Source: Bostrychus sinensis (Eukaryota > Chordata > Actinopteri > Gobiiformes > Eleotridae). Taken from it: 64,000 nt of DNA. The stretch's first letter is position 1; each line of letters begins with the position of its first letter. The stretch spans positions 42,997,955-43,061,954 of the forward strand of contig CM036243.1 of NCBI GenBank assembly GCA_020698575.1, in the 5' to 3' direction. The notes under the pieces are model-generated. The model was not told where the DNA came from. It did no database searches and saw only the letters and a list, made by a program, of their open reading frames with translations. Below, in pieces: positions 34,101 to 44,088 of the stretch. The position numbers and the translations under genes are program-made.

Positions 34101-35029
34101 TTTAGTCCTGGTTTAGTCCTGGTTTAGACCTGGTTTAGTCCTGGTTTAGACCTGGTTTAGTCCTGGTTTAGACCTGGTTTAGACCTGGGTTAGTCCTGGT
34201 TTAGTCCTGGTTTAGTCCTGGTTTAGTCCTGGTTTAGTCCTGGTTTAGACCTGGTTTAGACCTGGTTTAGTCCTGGTTTAGACCTGGGTTAGTCCTGGTT
34301 TAGTCCTGGTTTAGTCCTGGTTTAGTCCTGGTTTAGTCCTGGTTTAGACCTGGGTTAGTCCTGGTTTAGTCCTGGTTTAGTCCTGGTTTAGTCCTGGTTT
34401 AGTCCTGGTTTAGACCTGGTTTAGTCCTGGTTTAGACCTGGTTTAGTCCTGGTTTAGACCTGGTTTAGACCTGGGTTAGTCCTGGTTTAGTCCTGGTTTA
34501 GTCCTGGTTTAGTCCTGGTTTAGACCTGGGTTAGTCCTGGTTTAGTCCTGGTTTAGTCCTGGTTTAGTCCTGGTTTAGTCCTGGTTTAGTCCTGGTTTAG
34601 ACCTGGTTTAGTCCTGGTTTAGACCTGGTTTAGACCTGGGTTAGTCCTGGTTTAGTCCTGGTTTAGTCCTGGTTTAGTCCTGGGTTAGTCCTGGTTTAGT
34701 CCTGGTTTAGTCCTGGTTTAGTCCTGGTTTAGTCCTGGTTTAGACCTGGTTTAGTCCTGGTTTAGTCCTGGTTTAGACCTGGTTTAGTCCTGGTTTAGAC
34801 CTGGTTTAGACCTGGTTTAGACCTGGGTTAGTCCTGGTTTAGTCCTGGTTTAGTCCTGGTTTAGTCCTGGGTTAGTCCTGGTTTAGTCCTGGTTTAGTCC
34901 TGGTTTAGTCCTGGTTTAGTCCTGGTTTAGTCCTGGTTTAGTCCTGTCTGTACCTGGTCTGGCGTAGTCCTGGACTGAGGAGAACCCTGTGGAGGAGTCT
35001 GGGAGACCGGTGCTGCTGGAGTCCGCCAT
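16960..35029 (-). CDS. Reticulon-family protein, short isoform (8 exons, 215 aa)
   Basis: Exons: 35029-34954, 31089-30939, 29939-29883, 29686-29548, 21455-21386, 20314-20268, 17146-17088, 17008-16960. Phases fit throughout and the lengths sum to 648 nt. Reticulons are ER membrane proteins whose two hydrophobic hairpins curve tubules. A short Ser-rich N-terminus (1-25) precedes the reticulon homology domain: EEPKKSG, hairpin 1 (about 38-74), VYKAVIQALQKSDEGHPFR (77-95), a 46-residue loop ending LLLVQDLVDSLK, hairpin 2 (142-175, TYIGAVFNGLTLLIL), and the end LPGAVKKLKPE. The length is close to mammalian RTN1-C/RTN4-C. The paralogue is unclear; the sequence mixes RTN1, RTN3 and RTN4 features and may be a fish-specific rtn. 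All seven introns contain tandem repeats, and exon 7 uses a GTCAGT donor. Confidence 0.92.
17088..17146 (-). CDS. Reticulon exon 7
   Basis: 59 nt, acceptor TTCTGTCCAG, donor GTCAGT. Encodes VQVDEFLEKTQKKLDHALL. Confidence 0.88.
17191..19453. repeat. 10-bp minisatellite in reticulon intron 6, ~226 copies
   Basis: Unit ACTCACCATA with variants ACTCATCATA, ACTCACTATA and ACTCACAATA in almost perfect 10-bp register. In the transcribed (minus) sense the unit is TATGGTGAGT, so most copies contain GTGAGT. Confidence 0.97.
19513..20264. repeat. 29-bp minisatellite with CTCF-like core, ~26 copies
   Basis: Each unit contains AACAGCAGGGGGCGCTCTGA plus GCCTGAGTG or a variant. At least three units have a 2-bp insertion (GGGGGCGTGCTC). 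The array starts a few bases beyond the exon 6 donor. Confidence 0.97.
20268..20314 (-). CDS. Reticulon exon 6
   Basis: 47 nt, acceptor TTTGTTTCCAG, donor GTGAGA. Encodes DVVAFTAPLLYQRNK. Confidence 0.9.
20398..21375. repeat. CTCTGACC-type minisatellite in reticulon intron 5
   Basis: About 1 kb of CTCTGACC, CTCTGACCC and CCTGACC words. In transcribed sense these are GGTCAGAGGTCAGAG, giving many AGGTCA half-sites. The array begins about 10 bases after the exon 5 donor. Confidence 0.95.
21386..21455 (-). CDS. Reticulon exon 5 (hairpin 2)
   Basis: 70 nt, acceptor TGTTTTTCCAG, donor GTGAGA. Encodes AAVMWILTYIGAVFNGLTLL. Confidence 0.92.
21468..21842. repeat. TACTACAGTA-type short tandem repeat
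   Basis: 10-bp units TACTACAGTA/TACTACAGTG with occasional ATAGTAC variants, just upstream of the exon 5 acceptor. Confidence 0.95.
22010..29549. repeat. 18-bp minisatellite in reticulon intron 4, ~420 copies
   Basis: Unit TACTGTGTACTTCTGTAG alternating with TACTGTGTACGTCTGTAG and rarer ACATC, ACGCC and ACGTT forms. A deletion junction GTCTGCAGAAGTGTAC recurs at least nine times between 22105 and 24350, marking higher-order duplications. 18 bp is six codons with no minus-strand stop in two frames. Confidence 0.98.
29548..29686 (-). CDS. Reticulon exon 4 (inter-hairpin loop)
   Basis: 139 nt, the length I recall for this reticulon exon. Acceptor TTTTATTGTGAAG; the donor GTACTACAG is the first unit of the 18-bp array. 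Confidence 0.88.
29690..29880. repeat. 31-bp repeat at the exon 4 acceptor plus (GTA)n
   Basis: About four copies of a ~31-bp unit containing TTCAGAATAAAAGAGGAGTC or its TTCACAATAAAAG variant run up to the acceptor of exon 4. 29802-29879 is a GTA/GTT trinucleotide tract starting next to the exon 3 donor. Together they fill the 196-bp intron 3. Confidence 0.9.
29883..29939 (-). CDS. Reticulon exon 3
   Basis: 57 nt between acceptor TTTTTGTGGCAG and donor GTAAAG. Encodes VYKAVIQALQKSDEGHPF, the most conserved reticulon stretch. Exons 2 and 3 together equal 208 nt. Confidence 0.9.
30002..30893. repeat. Two minisatellites in reticulon intron 2
   Basis: 30002-30146 has about nine copies of GACCCGACACAAATCT. 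30147-30893 has ~38 copies of a 19-20-bp unit GTGTGTAGGCGGGGTCAGAG with AGTC, TGTC and one-base-shorter variants. Confidence 0.95.
30939..31089 (-). CDS. Reticulon exon 2 (hairpin 1)
   Basis: 151 nt between acceptor TTAACTCACAG and donor GTGAGC. Encodes residues 26-76, including the first membrane hairpin (SVISVVSYLLL). Confidence 0.9.
31165..31211. repeat. (CAA)n(TAA)n microsatellite
   Basis: Trinucleotide run in reticulon intron 1 near the exon 2 acceptor. Confidence 0.9.
31490..34946. repeat. 11-bp TTTAGTCCTGG minisatellite, reticulon intron 1
   Basis: About 310 copies of TTTAGTCCTGG/TTTAGACCTGG with GGCCTGG, ACCAGG and GGGTTAG variants. Variant blocks recur at intervals of roughly 115-460 bp, for example the AGACCAGGTTTAGTCC marker. 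The array starts about 10 bases after the exon 1 donor. Confidence 0.97.
34954..35029 (-). CDS. Reticulon exon 1, inner copy
   Basis: ATG followed by 25 codons (MADSSSTGLPDSSTG...) and one base, then donor GTACAG. This is an exact copy of 36016-36091. It lies nearer exon 2, but it is separated from the unique upstream sequence by the outer copy. Confidence 0.85.
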
Positions 35030-36015
35030 GGTCCTGCTCTGGTCCTGGTCTGGTCCTGGTCTGGTCCTGGTTAAATCCTGGTTTAGTTCTGGGTCTTGTC
35101 CCAGTGAAGCGGCTCTGGTTTAGTCCTGGTTTAGACCAGGTTTAGTCCTGGTTTAGTCCTGGTTTAGTCCTGGTTTAGTCCTGGTTTAGACCTGGTTTAG
35201 TCCTGGTTTAGACCTGGTTTAGTCCTGGTTTAGACCTGGTTTAGACCTGGGTTAGTCCTGGTTTAGTCCTGGTTTAGTCCTGGTTTAGTCCTGGTTTAGT
35301 CCTGGTTTAGACCTGGTTTAGACCTGGTTTAGTCCTGGTTTAGACCTGGGTTAGTCCTGGTTTAGTCCTGGTTTAGTCCTGGTTTAGTCCTGGTTTAGTC
35401 CTGGTTTAGACCTGGGTTAGTCCTGGTTTAGTCCTGGTTTAGTCCTGGTTTAGTCCTGGTTTAGTCCTGGTTTAGACCTGGTTTAGTCCTGGTTTAGACC
35501 TGGTTTAGTCCTGGTTTAGACCTGGTTTAGACCTGGGTTAGTCCTGGTTTAGTCCTGGTTTAGTCCTGGTTTAGTCCTGGTTTAGACCTGGGTTAGTCCT
35601 GGTTTAGTCCTGGTTTAGTCCTGGTTTAGTCCTGGTTTAGTCCTGGTTTAGTCCTGGTTTAGACCTGGTTTAGTCCTGGTTTAGACCTGGTTTAGACCTG
35701 GGTTAGTCCTGGTTTAGTCCTGGTTTAGTCCTGGTTTAGTCCTGGGTTAGTCCTGGTTTAGTCCTGGTTTAGTCCTGGTTTAGTCCTGGTTTAGTCCTGG
35801 TTTAGACCTGGTTTAGTCCTGGTTTAGTCCTGGTTTAGACCTGGTTTAGTCCTGGTTTAGACCTGGTTTAGACCTGGTTTAGACCTGGGTTAGTCCTGGT
35901 TTAGTCCTGGTTTAGTCCTGGTTTAGTCCTGGGTTAGTCCTGGTTTAGTCCTGGTTTAGTCCTGGTTTAGTCCTGGTTTAGTCCTGGTTTAGTCCTGGTT
36001 TAGTCCTGTCTGTAC

Positions 36016-36091
36016 CTGGTCTGGCGTAGTCCTGGACTGAGGAGAACCCTGTGGAGGAGTCTGGGAGACCGGTGCTGCTGGAGTCCGCCAT
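36016..36091 (-). CDS. Reticulon exon 1, outer copy
   Basis: Same 76 nt, start codon and donor as 34954-35029, shifted by exactly 1,062 bp. It is next to non-repetitive upstream DNA (36190-36300), so it may be the exon actually used from the native promoter. Confidence 0.75.
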
Positions 36092-36186
36092 GGTCCTGCT
36101 CTGGTCCTGGTCTGGTCCTGGTCTGGTCCTGGTTAAATCCTGGTTTAGTTCTGGGTCTTGTCCCAGTGAAGCGGCTCTGGTTTAGT

Positions 36187-36345
36187 TCTGGTCTGGTTCC
36201 TGGTGTGGACTGTGGTCTTGGTCTCGGTCTTGGTCTCGGTCTGGTCCTGGTCTGGTCTTTGCCCTGAATTCCTGAGGCCTGATCCGGATCAGGAGGCAGG
36301 ACTGGGAGGGACTGGACTGAGGGTCTGGGATTAAAGACCTCACAG
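36187..36345 (-). promoter_or_regulatory. Presumed reticulon promoter / 5' flank
   Basis: The only non-array sequence upstream of exon 1, about 100-250 bases from the outer ATG. It holds the perfect 16-bp palindrome CCTGATCCGGATCAGG (36278-36293). Promoter role is inferred from position only; I see no clear TATA box. Confidence 0.35.
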
Positions 36346-36485
36346 TACTCAGGGTTCTCAGAGTACTCAGAGTACTCAGAGTACTCAGAGTACTCAGAGT
36401 ACTCAGTAGTAGGAGTTTTTAGAGTTTCTAGGTCTTCTTCTTATTATTATTATTATAATATTATTATTATGATGATGATGATTAT

Positions 36486-36519
<34 letters not shown>

Positions 36520-36621
36520 GCCGCAGGGAGCAGGGCCTGTCATCAGGACTGTGATGAGGTGAAATGTCCGCCAGGGGGCAGCAGTTACAGCAGGAACACT
36601 TTACTATTGTAATATTTTTTA

Positions 36622-36670
<49 letters not shown>

Positions 36671-36710
36671 TATTATTGTTTTGTTATTATTATTATTATT
36701 ATTATTAATA
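36346..36710. repeat. Short tandem repeats upstream of the reticulon gene
   Basis: 36346-36407: AGTACTCAGAG decamers. 36434-36520: ATT/ATG/TTG triplet tracts. 36608-36707: (ATT)n. Confidence 0.9.
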
Positions 36711-37076
36711 AACATAAATTCTAAAGTACATTATACCCTTACATAGTACGGTACAGAACATTTATTCTTGTCATTCAATATAATAATTATACTTCTACAA
36801 ACAAAAAACAAAACAATAAAATAAAATAAACAAAACCCACAGCATTATACGTAATAATAATTGAATGTTAATTTATTATTTTTAAAGCCAGTGTAGGAAC
36901 CAAACCTCCTCAGGTGATGACGTTACACAAATACAAACAGAAACAAACTCGTTCTCTAAAACGTGGCAGTAAACGCTACAACAGCATGGAAACGTTTTTA
37001 AATAACAATAATAAGAACTGATGGTTATGGCCACTAAAAATCATTCTTACTGAATCCACTAATTTGGTTCAAACAC
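36711..37076. other. No gene; partly duplicated near 51.1 kb
   Basis: AT-rich. 36965-37076 (GGTTATGGCCACTAA..., CATTCTTACTGAATCCACT) matches 50586-50680 in part and 51062-51136, showing that it belongs to the same segmental duplication as the gemin6 promoter copy. Confidence 0.6.
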
Positions 37077-40000
37077 TGTGCCTGAGCGTCTGTGGTGATA
37101 GAACCTTTCCACGACGACGTCAGACAGCTTCCGTTGTGAGACGATGGGATGTGTCTTCAGTTCCGGTGCTGCTGCTCGTTAGTAAGGAATTTACTCTGAG
37201 TCTTAAAAATTGGCCAAATATAAGGCTCCATGATGTACAGAAACTCGGAAAGGGATGTACATTTTTCATTGAGGGTTACTTATTTGATTATGATCTTGTA
37301 GCTAAAGCTAGCAGTTGTTAATGCTGTAGCGTTAGCAATAGGGCTAACGGTGTGCGATAAAACGATATTAGATTATGTTACGATCTAAATGAATGACAGT
37401 CTGCTCGTCTGAAAGGATTAGTAACACTCAGTCAGTAAATATCCAGATGTATTTCCATAAAAGTATTCCATGTTGTGAAAATAATCCTGTAATCTCCACA
37501 TCCTCAGGCAGAAAAGAACAAATACCAAACTGTTCCTGAACGTTGTATTTTCTTTTTCTCTCCAGTTTGCTAAATGTCTGTGAAAACGTTTCCCTGCTAA
37601 TAAACCTGAGCAGACAGAACTGACCTCAGATCAGTTTTTACTTTATTTGACGATTACAGCAGGAGCGATCTTTATGTGACTTTTTTAAAGAATAAACTTT
37701 GTCAAACAGTGCAACATTAACTTTTTTACTTCAAAAGACAGCAGGCAGATGCTGCACAGATACAGGACACATTCAACTGTTTCTTTTTTTTGTAATTATT
37801 TCTTTTTATTGGAAAAAGGTGCAAAGGATAGTACACAATACTCCTTACAATTATATCAAAGCCCTTTTTCAGTTTTTCAACATACATACATTTCAGAATA
37901 AATCAACTTAACTTATGAACTAGGGCGCTTACAGTTTTAACATTTTCCATTAAAAACAACAGAAAACATGGGGTGTACAGAGAAATAAGATGGAGAATTC
38001 TCTGGAGGAGTCATACAAAACTTGCGTGGAAAGGGGATATAAAGTTAATCCATTTGTTCCAAATTTGGTAGAACTTATCCTTCTGGATTCTAAGAGAGTA
38101 TGTCATTTTTTCCATTTTAAAAATTTCAAGAGTTATTTCGTGCCAATCATCCAATGTTGGTGGGGTTGGGTTCAACCACTTTCTCGTGAAAGTTTTTTAC
38201 TGGCAGCTAAAAGGGCCTGCAGCAGCTTTATATCTGTCCTCCGTTCTACAGCTGTAACACGACCCAAATATAGATTTACAAAGTCAAAAGATATTTGTAG
38301 CTTAAATACAGAGTTCAATGTTTTATGAATCCCACACCAGTACTGGTGCAGTCTAGGACAGTCCCAGAACATGATAATGGTTTGCCTTCACTGAACCACA
38401 TTGTTGCCAACACTCTGAATTTGCATTTCTGTATTTACCCTGGAGAGGGGTTTTAAAGAACCTTATGATGTTTTTCCAGCAATGCTCTCTCCATTCCAGT
38501 GAATTAGTAGAGGACCACTGGAAGTCACATATTTCCTCCCAGTCCTCCTCCAATATTTTGATTCCGGCTTCCTTCTGCCATTTTTCTTTTATATGTAAAG
38601 TGTTGTCTCTCCTGGCATGGAGTAGAACATTGTACAACCTCGAAATACCTTTATTCATAGTTGAGCTATAGGCAAGTTTTAGGATTTTGAAAAAATTGGA
38701 TTCATTCGATGTTAAATTTATAATTTTGCGCTCTTTATTAAAATAAGTTTGCATTTGGAGGAACCTGAAGAAATCCATCTGTTGCAAGTCGTATTTAGTT
38801 TCCAGGGACTGAAAACTATGTAGTGTACTTTTGTGTGTGAATGAGAGGTATGTTGTTAGTCCCTTACTTATCCAAGATTTAAATCTTTTGTCACCTCTGT
38901 TTGGTTGGAAATCTGTGTCATATGCGCACCACCTAAAGATTCTGAGCCTAGCATCAATTTCACATATTTTGACCACTTTCTGCCACATTTTCAGAGTGTG
39001 ATCTGCCCATGGGTTTAGGCTCATTAATCGGTCTGCGAGTCCTGTATCTGCAATTGCAGCCTGTAAAGGGAAATTGGAGGTCACACCAAGTTCTAATATC
39101 TTCCAATTAGCTATGTACTCTTGATTACACAGTGTAACATGGGGATTAGTTGCGAAGCATAATAGTAATATCTTAAACATGGGAGCATTGCTCCACCGCT
39201 TTCTTTCCTTAACTGTAAGACAGAGAAGTGGACTCTAGGTCTCTTTCCCTGCCATATGAAGCGGGATATCCATTTATCCCATTCCCTGAATTGAGTGTCA
39301 CTCACTTCTACTGGTAAGGTCCTAAATAAGTATAATAACCTCGGGAGAATATTCATTTTTACTGCATTTATCCTCGAATTCAAATTAAGGAAAGGGATGA
39401 GATTCCATCCATGCAAATCCGATTTTATACTTAAGGATAGTGGTCCGTAGTTTAATACAGACACCTTAGAAAGGTCTTTTATCAGGGTTATTCCTAAATA
39501 TTTTAATGAGTCTGCTCCCCAGTTAAGGTTATATTTAACTTGCAAAGATTTGGAGGCACTGAAATTTAAGGTCATGACCTGTGTTTATGATATGTTTAAT
39601 CTATAGCCTGACAACTTCCCAAAATCAGACAGTAGTGACGTCAAGTCTGTGAATGAATTTTCAGGCTCCTCCAAAAATACCAAAACATCATCTGCAAACA
39701 TTGTGACTTTTTGTTCTTTACCAGATACATTAATACCTTTAACATCTTCACATTGTCGTATTAACTGACCGAGAGGTTCAATATATGGGGCAAAAAGGAG
39801 GGGAGAGATCGGGCAACCCTGCCTTGTTCCCCTCTCCAGGATAAAAGAGTCTGAGATCCCCATTTATCTTTATACGAGCCCTAGGCTTATTGTACAGAGT
39901 CTTTATTAATGATATAAAACTGTCCTTAAAACCAAATTTTTCCAGTACTTTGTAGAGAAATAACCATCTGACCGAATCGAAAGCCTTCTCGGCATCTAAT

Positions 40001-41382
40001 CCCACGATCATAGCCTTGGTTTTGTCCTTAGCTGTTTGTCTGATTACATGTAGTGACCTCCTGATATTGTCTGAAGTTTGTCTTTGTTGAATAAAACCAG
40101 TTTGATCTAAGTGTATCAGGTCAGGTAAAACCTTTGTCCAATCTACGTGCTAATATTGATGTGAACAGTTTATAATCTAGATTAAGGACACTAATGGGTC
40201 TGTAGTTGCTCCAGTCTTGTTTGTCTTTGCCCTCTTTAGGGATGACTGAAATAACTGCGTCTCTCCATGATGGAGGGATTTCACCTTTTTGTATACTGCA
40301 ATTAAAAGTATTCAATAAAAGGGAGGTTAGTTCTTCTTTTAGGATTTTAAACCATTCTGCAGTATAACCGTCAGCACCTGGTGACTTTCCCACCTTTAAT
40401 TTAGAGATAGCCAAATGTAGTTCCTTGGTTGTTATTGGTTGCACTAACTTTTCCCCTTGTAAGCTTGTCAGTACTGGTAGGTCTAAAGATTTTAAAAAGG
40501 TTTCAGTCTGAGTCTCATTTGGCGCTAGGGGTTGGGAGTATAAAGCCTGATAAAACATTTCAAAACTCTCTTGGATTTTCTCCAGTTTACTTTCCACTGC
40601 CCCGGTCTGGGGATTTTTTATTTTGTAAATAGTATTTTCTACCCTCTGTTTACGTAACTTATTTGCTAATAGTTTTGCTGATTTGCCACCAATTTCATAA
40701 TATTTCTGTTTCAAGAAAATTATTTTTTTCTGAGTGTCTTGAGTATATATGTCGTCAATTTCACCTCGTATTTTCTTAATTTCTTCTTTTACCTTTGGGT
40801 TTGCTTTACTACATTCAACTAATTGTAATCGTTTTAGTCTTCCCTGAAGGTCAGATAATCTCTGCCCCTTTAATTTCTTCAGGTGAGAGGTTATTGAGAT
40901 CATTTTTCCCCTCATTACTGCTTTTAACGTGTCCCATAGAATTGCCTGGGACACTTCGCATTCAACTGTTTCTGATGAATAAAACTAATTTAATTTGTGA
41001 GGCACAGACAGCAGGGGCCGTGAAACAACCGGCTTTGATCCAACATGGCCGCTCCGTGGAAGTCACGTGATCAGATGACGCAGTGTGAGAACGGTCTGTA
41101 GCGCAGCGCTAGCACTTAGCCATGTTGCTAACGCTAGCTAGCTACATAACAAAGCACTCACTTCATAATCCAAGTATCCTTGGTTGAAGAATTAATATCC
41201 TTTCGCAGGTTTTGAACGTTTTGTGGGTAAATATTTATTTGAAAATCGCTGTTTATTGTGTAAACTTGTAAAAGGCAATTTTAAAAAAGTCTGTGTGAAT
41301 TTCTTACGGGAGAATGAAGCCACATCCCATCGTCTCAAAACGGAAGTGGTCTGACGTCACGTGAAAAGGGTTTGTTACAAAT
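37077..41382. mobile_element. Inverted-repeat element (non-autonomous), interrupted by an L1
   Basis: 37101-37160 and 41371-41313 are inverted copies sharing GACGTCAGAC and TGAGACGATGGGATGTG, with weaker similarity continuing inward. The paralogous segment near 51136 lacks everything between them, as expected for an empty site. Without the L1 the element is about 1.1 kb and has no recognisable transposase. Exact termini and target duplication could not be fixed. Confidence 0.6.
37785..40958 (-). mobile_element. 5'-truncated L1-type LINE
   Basis: Flanked by a perfect 15-bp target duplication CATTCAACTGTTTCT (37770-37784, 40959-40973). Minus-strand reverse-transcriptase motifs appear in order: GKSPGADGYTAEWFK, NYRPISVLNLDYK, LDAEKAFDSV, GTRQGCPISPLLF, FADDVLVF, YLGI, then an L1-like C-terminal tail down to about 38172. 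The 3' end carries an AATAAA and a short A tail (T-run at 37784-37790). The endonuclease and ORF1 are missing. Frames break at roughly 40140, 39860, 39580, 39180 and 38370, so it is inactive. Confidence 0.93.
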
Positions 41383-41403
41383 GGTTTTTTGGGAGGGCGG
41401 TTT

Positions 41404-41806
41404 ATCGTGTTTTGCTAATTATTTATTATTTAATAGACAGCTGTGCACATCTGTATACTCTCCATTCATACTGTCATTTTAATAAAGAGAGCGAGGAATC
41501 TTACAAAAACATCAATAAATAAGAGAAAAGCACAGTAATGTACTGCTTTAACCCTTATTGCACAGAAGTCGTTACAGCAGCAGCTGAAACATTAACGATC
41601 TCATGAATATTAATGTTCTATTTTAATAAATATTTATACGAGCGATAAACAGCTGACTGTGTATTTTTCTATTAAATAATTACAACGATCTCTGATCAGA
41701 GCTCGGGTTTCATTTCCGGGTTAGCGAGGGACGAGGAGCCAATCACAGCGCTCGCTCGACGCCGCGGCCAATCAGAACACGCCACGTCATCACTGAGCAC
41801 CGCCAC
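41404..41806 (+). promoter_or_regulatory. Duplicate of the gemin6 promoter region, without the gene
   Basis: Direct copy of 51171-51574 (shift about 9.77 kb), including TTAGCGAGGGACGA, two CCAAT boxes (CCAATCACAG, CCAATCAGAAC) and a CACGTCATCACTGAG CRE-like site. It runs into a (CCCAGA)-type repeat where gemin6 would continue. Confidence 0.8.
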
Positions 41807-41961
41807 CCGGACCCAGACCCGGACCCGGACCCAGACCCAGACCCAGCCCCAGACCCGGACCCAAACCCAGACCCAGACCCAGACCCGGACCCAGACCCAG
41901 ACCCAGACCCGGTGTAGGACCCAGACCCGGTGTAGGACCCAGACCCGGTGTAGGACCCAGA
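41807..41961. repeat. ACCCAG/ACCCGG hexamer repeat
   Basis: Variants of CCCAGACCCGGACC. The shorter CCCGGA tract at 51614-51650 in front of gemin6 is the same motif. Confidence 0.9.
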
Positions 41962-42026
41962 TCTCCTCGGGTGATCAGTGATGACGTGATGCTGCCTGAT
42001 TGGTTGTGATTGGTTATACGCCGTAG
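41962..42026. promoter_or_regulatory. Inverted CCAAT/CRE block
   Basis: The minus strand reads CCAATCACAACCAATCAGG, then CATCACGTCATCACTGATCA, the same CCAAT-CCAAT-CRE order as 41738-41805 but facing the other way. Confidence 0.45.
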
Positions 42027-43383
42027 TTCCAATTTTTAAAGGTCTTAAAATAATAAATAATATTTAAAACGGTTGTAGTTTGTGATCGTAGCCCCAGATG
42101 GAAGCCTTTACGCTGAAATACAATATTTGTTTCTAAATGGCCCAGAAACTTGATCATCACAGAACAACAGGAAAGCTGCAGTCAACAGCAGCGAAAACTC
42201 TGTGATGAGAAGTAAGGAGTAATAATTATTTATAACGTTATAGCGTCAGTTGTGCTACCGATCATAGCTGTATTGTATAAAGACTTTGTATATTATTTAT
42301 TGCATTACCTGTAAAATAACTAACAACAGAAGGGGGTATGATTTATTTTAGACAAAACTAATTTAGAGCACATCAACAAATGTAATAAATGTTAGTGCGT
42401 TACGTTCCCTCTGAGGGCTGTGTGACCATGATGTGCACGTTTACCGTGGCTAAAGAACAGAACGAACGAAAGAAAGAAAAAGTAAAGTAAAAAAAGGGGA
42501 AAATAAATGCTCCTTGCTGAAATGACTGTATCAGGCCTGTCACCGTCACTTTCCACCAGGAGGCGCTGCAGAGCGTTCTGTCACTCACCCATCAACAGCT
42601 GCGGGCCACTGGCTCATCATCAATATTCATGGATTTGTATGTTTTACCTTCGTCACAGTGTAATTCGTTTGTAAATATAAAAATGTGTGTGCTTTTGCAT
42701 TAGAGCAATTATCTGTGGGCATTAAGTGTAAAATTAACAACGTAAAAATATGTAAACCAAAAACTTAATTCAATATGCATCAATAATAGACAGAGGAGCG
42801 TATGCTATACTCATGGGAATAACTCTTCACATATTTACTACATTTACTTTAAATGGGACTGATTATTGTGAGAGCAATGAAGCCTAACACAAAACCTTCA
42901 TGTTGTATGTTTTCCTCACAATGTCTTCAGAACAATACTTTTTATTTAACAGCAAATTTAGTTTTGTTTGTTTGTTCTTCCTTTAGTTCTACTTTAGTCA
43001 CGACACTTTCTGCTTATCCAATATAAAAGCTGTTTAAGTGTCTCTTTTTCCTGCTGATGAGAAGTTAAGTTACAACTTCCAAGGCAATCTGCGTTTGGTT
43101 AGGGTTAGATTTATGAGGCTTTAAAGGTCTGCCACGACCGTGTGGGCAGTGGAGGTCGTCCTGGCAGACGCAGGACGACAGAGAAGGTCATGGCATCACC
43201 ACTGGAAAAAAGTAATATACACTAACAACAACATTCATGCAATATTTAAAGGTTAATGAGTGTCCCCAGTGTCAGGAACACATAAAAACAGCTGCTCCTG
43301 TGCTTCACTCTGTCAGCGACAGAAGCCTGGAGTGCACTGGGATGGACCTGACTGCTCCCACAGCTCCTGAGGGCCAAACGTAG
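42027..43383. other. No gene recognised
   Basis: AT-rich single-copy-looking DNA. Short open frames lack recognisable domains. I see no exon I can support. Confidence 0.45.
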
Positions 43384-43495
43384 AGAAGATAAGTTTTATT
43401 TGTCACATGCACAGCCGAACACAGTCCAGTGTACAGTGTAAAGTATTCTTCTACCTGCATCCATTCATAAGAAAATAAAATGGTACAATAAATCA

Positions 43496-43498
<3 letters not shown>
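43384..43498. mobile_element. Fragment of a dispersed fish repeat
   Basis: AAGTTTTATTTGTCACATGC followed by ACAGTGTAAAGTATTCTTCT resembles a teleost interspersed repeat I recognise only by its phrase. Ends not defined. Confidence 0.35.

Positions 43499-43577
<79 letters not shown>
43499..43577. repeat. (TA)n microsatellite
   Basis: About 39 uninterrupted AT/TA dinucleotides. Confidence 0.95.
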
Positions 43578-43580
<3 letters not shown>

Positions 43581-44039
43581 AAAAGATAGAATTTAAGGGG
43601 GCTCCTGGTCATGGAATATATTCATTGGACAGAGTATGTTATAGCAACAGTGACAATAAGATTCATGGAGCAGTGCAAATCAAATCAGAACCATTTTTAT
43701 GTTCTTTCTTGCAGATTTATTTTAACAGCTACAGATCTTTTTACTAAGTTTGTGGAAACCAAATCCCTCTGTAGTAAAACAGCTAATGAAGTGTCCAGAA
43801 AAATAGTTTCAATTTTATTTGATTTTGGGTTGGTGGGAAAGTTATCACAGACCAGGGGCGAGTTCGTCAGTGAGGTACAAACTGTGCATTAATCAGTGTT
43901 CATTTATGAGGCATGTGTTTTGTGATGAAATATATTTGACTTTGTACCAGAGGTGAATCCTGGTGTTTTTGAGGCCTTGGGGGTAAAACGCTGCATTACT
44001 TCAGCCGAGCACCCACAGGCCAAAGGTGAAGGTGAACGC

Positions 44040-44088
44040 ACGAACAGGAACAGGAACAGGAACAGGAACAGGAACAGGAACAGGAACA
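44040..44088. repeat. (AGGAAC)n hexamer repeat
   Basis: About eight copies right after the second integrase piece. Confidence 0.9.

Larger units (their letters stand above)
34057..36180. repeat. 1,062-bp direct tandem duplication covering exon 1
   Basis: 34057-35118 and 35119-36180 look identical wherever I compared them: repeat variants, exon 1, and the 5' flank down to GCGGCTCTGGTTTAGT. The copies diverge after 36186 (TTCTGGTCTGG against CCTGGTTTAG). Confidence 0.9.

Noticed and set aside
31490..34946. Telomere-like TTAGGG array
   Set aside because: The unit is TTTAGTCCTGG; occasional GGGTTAG words arise from a point variant and are not telomeric repeats.
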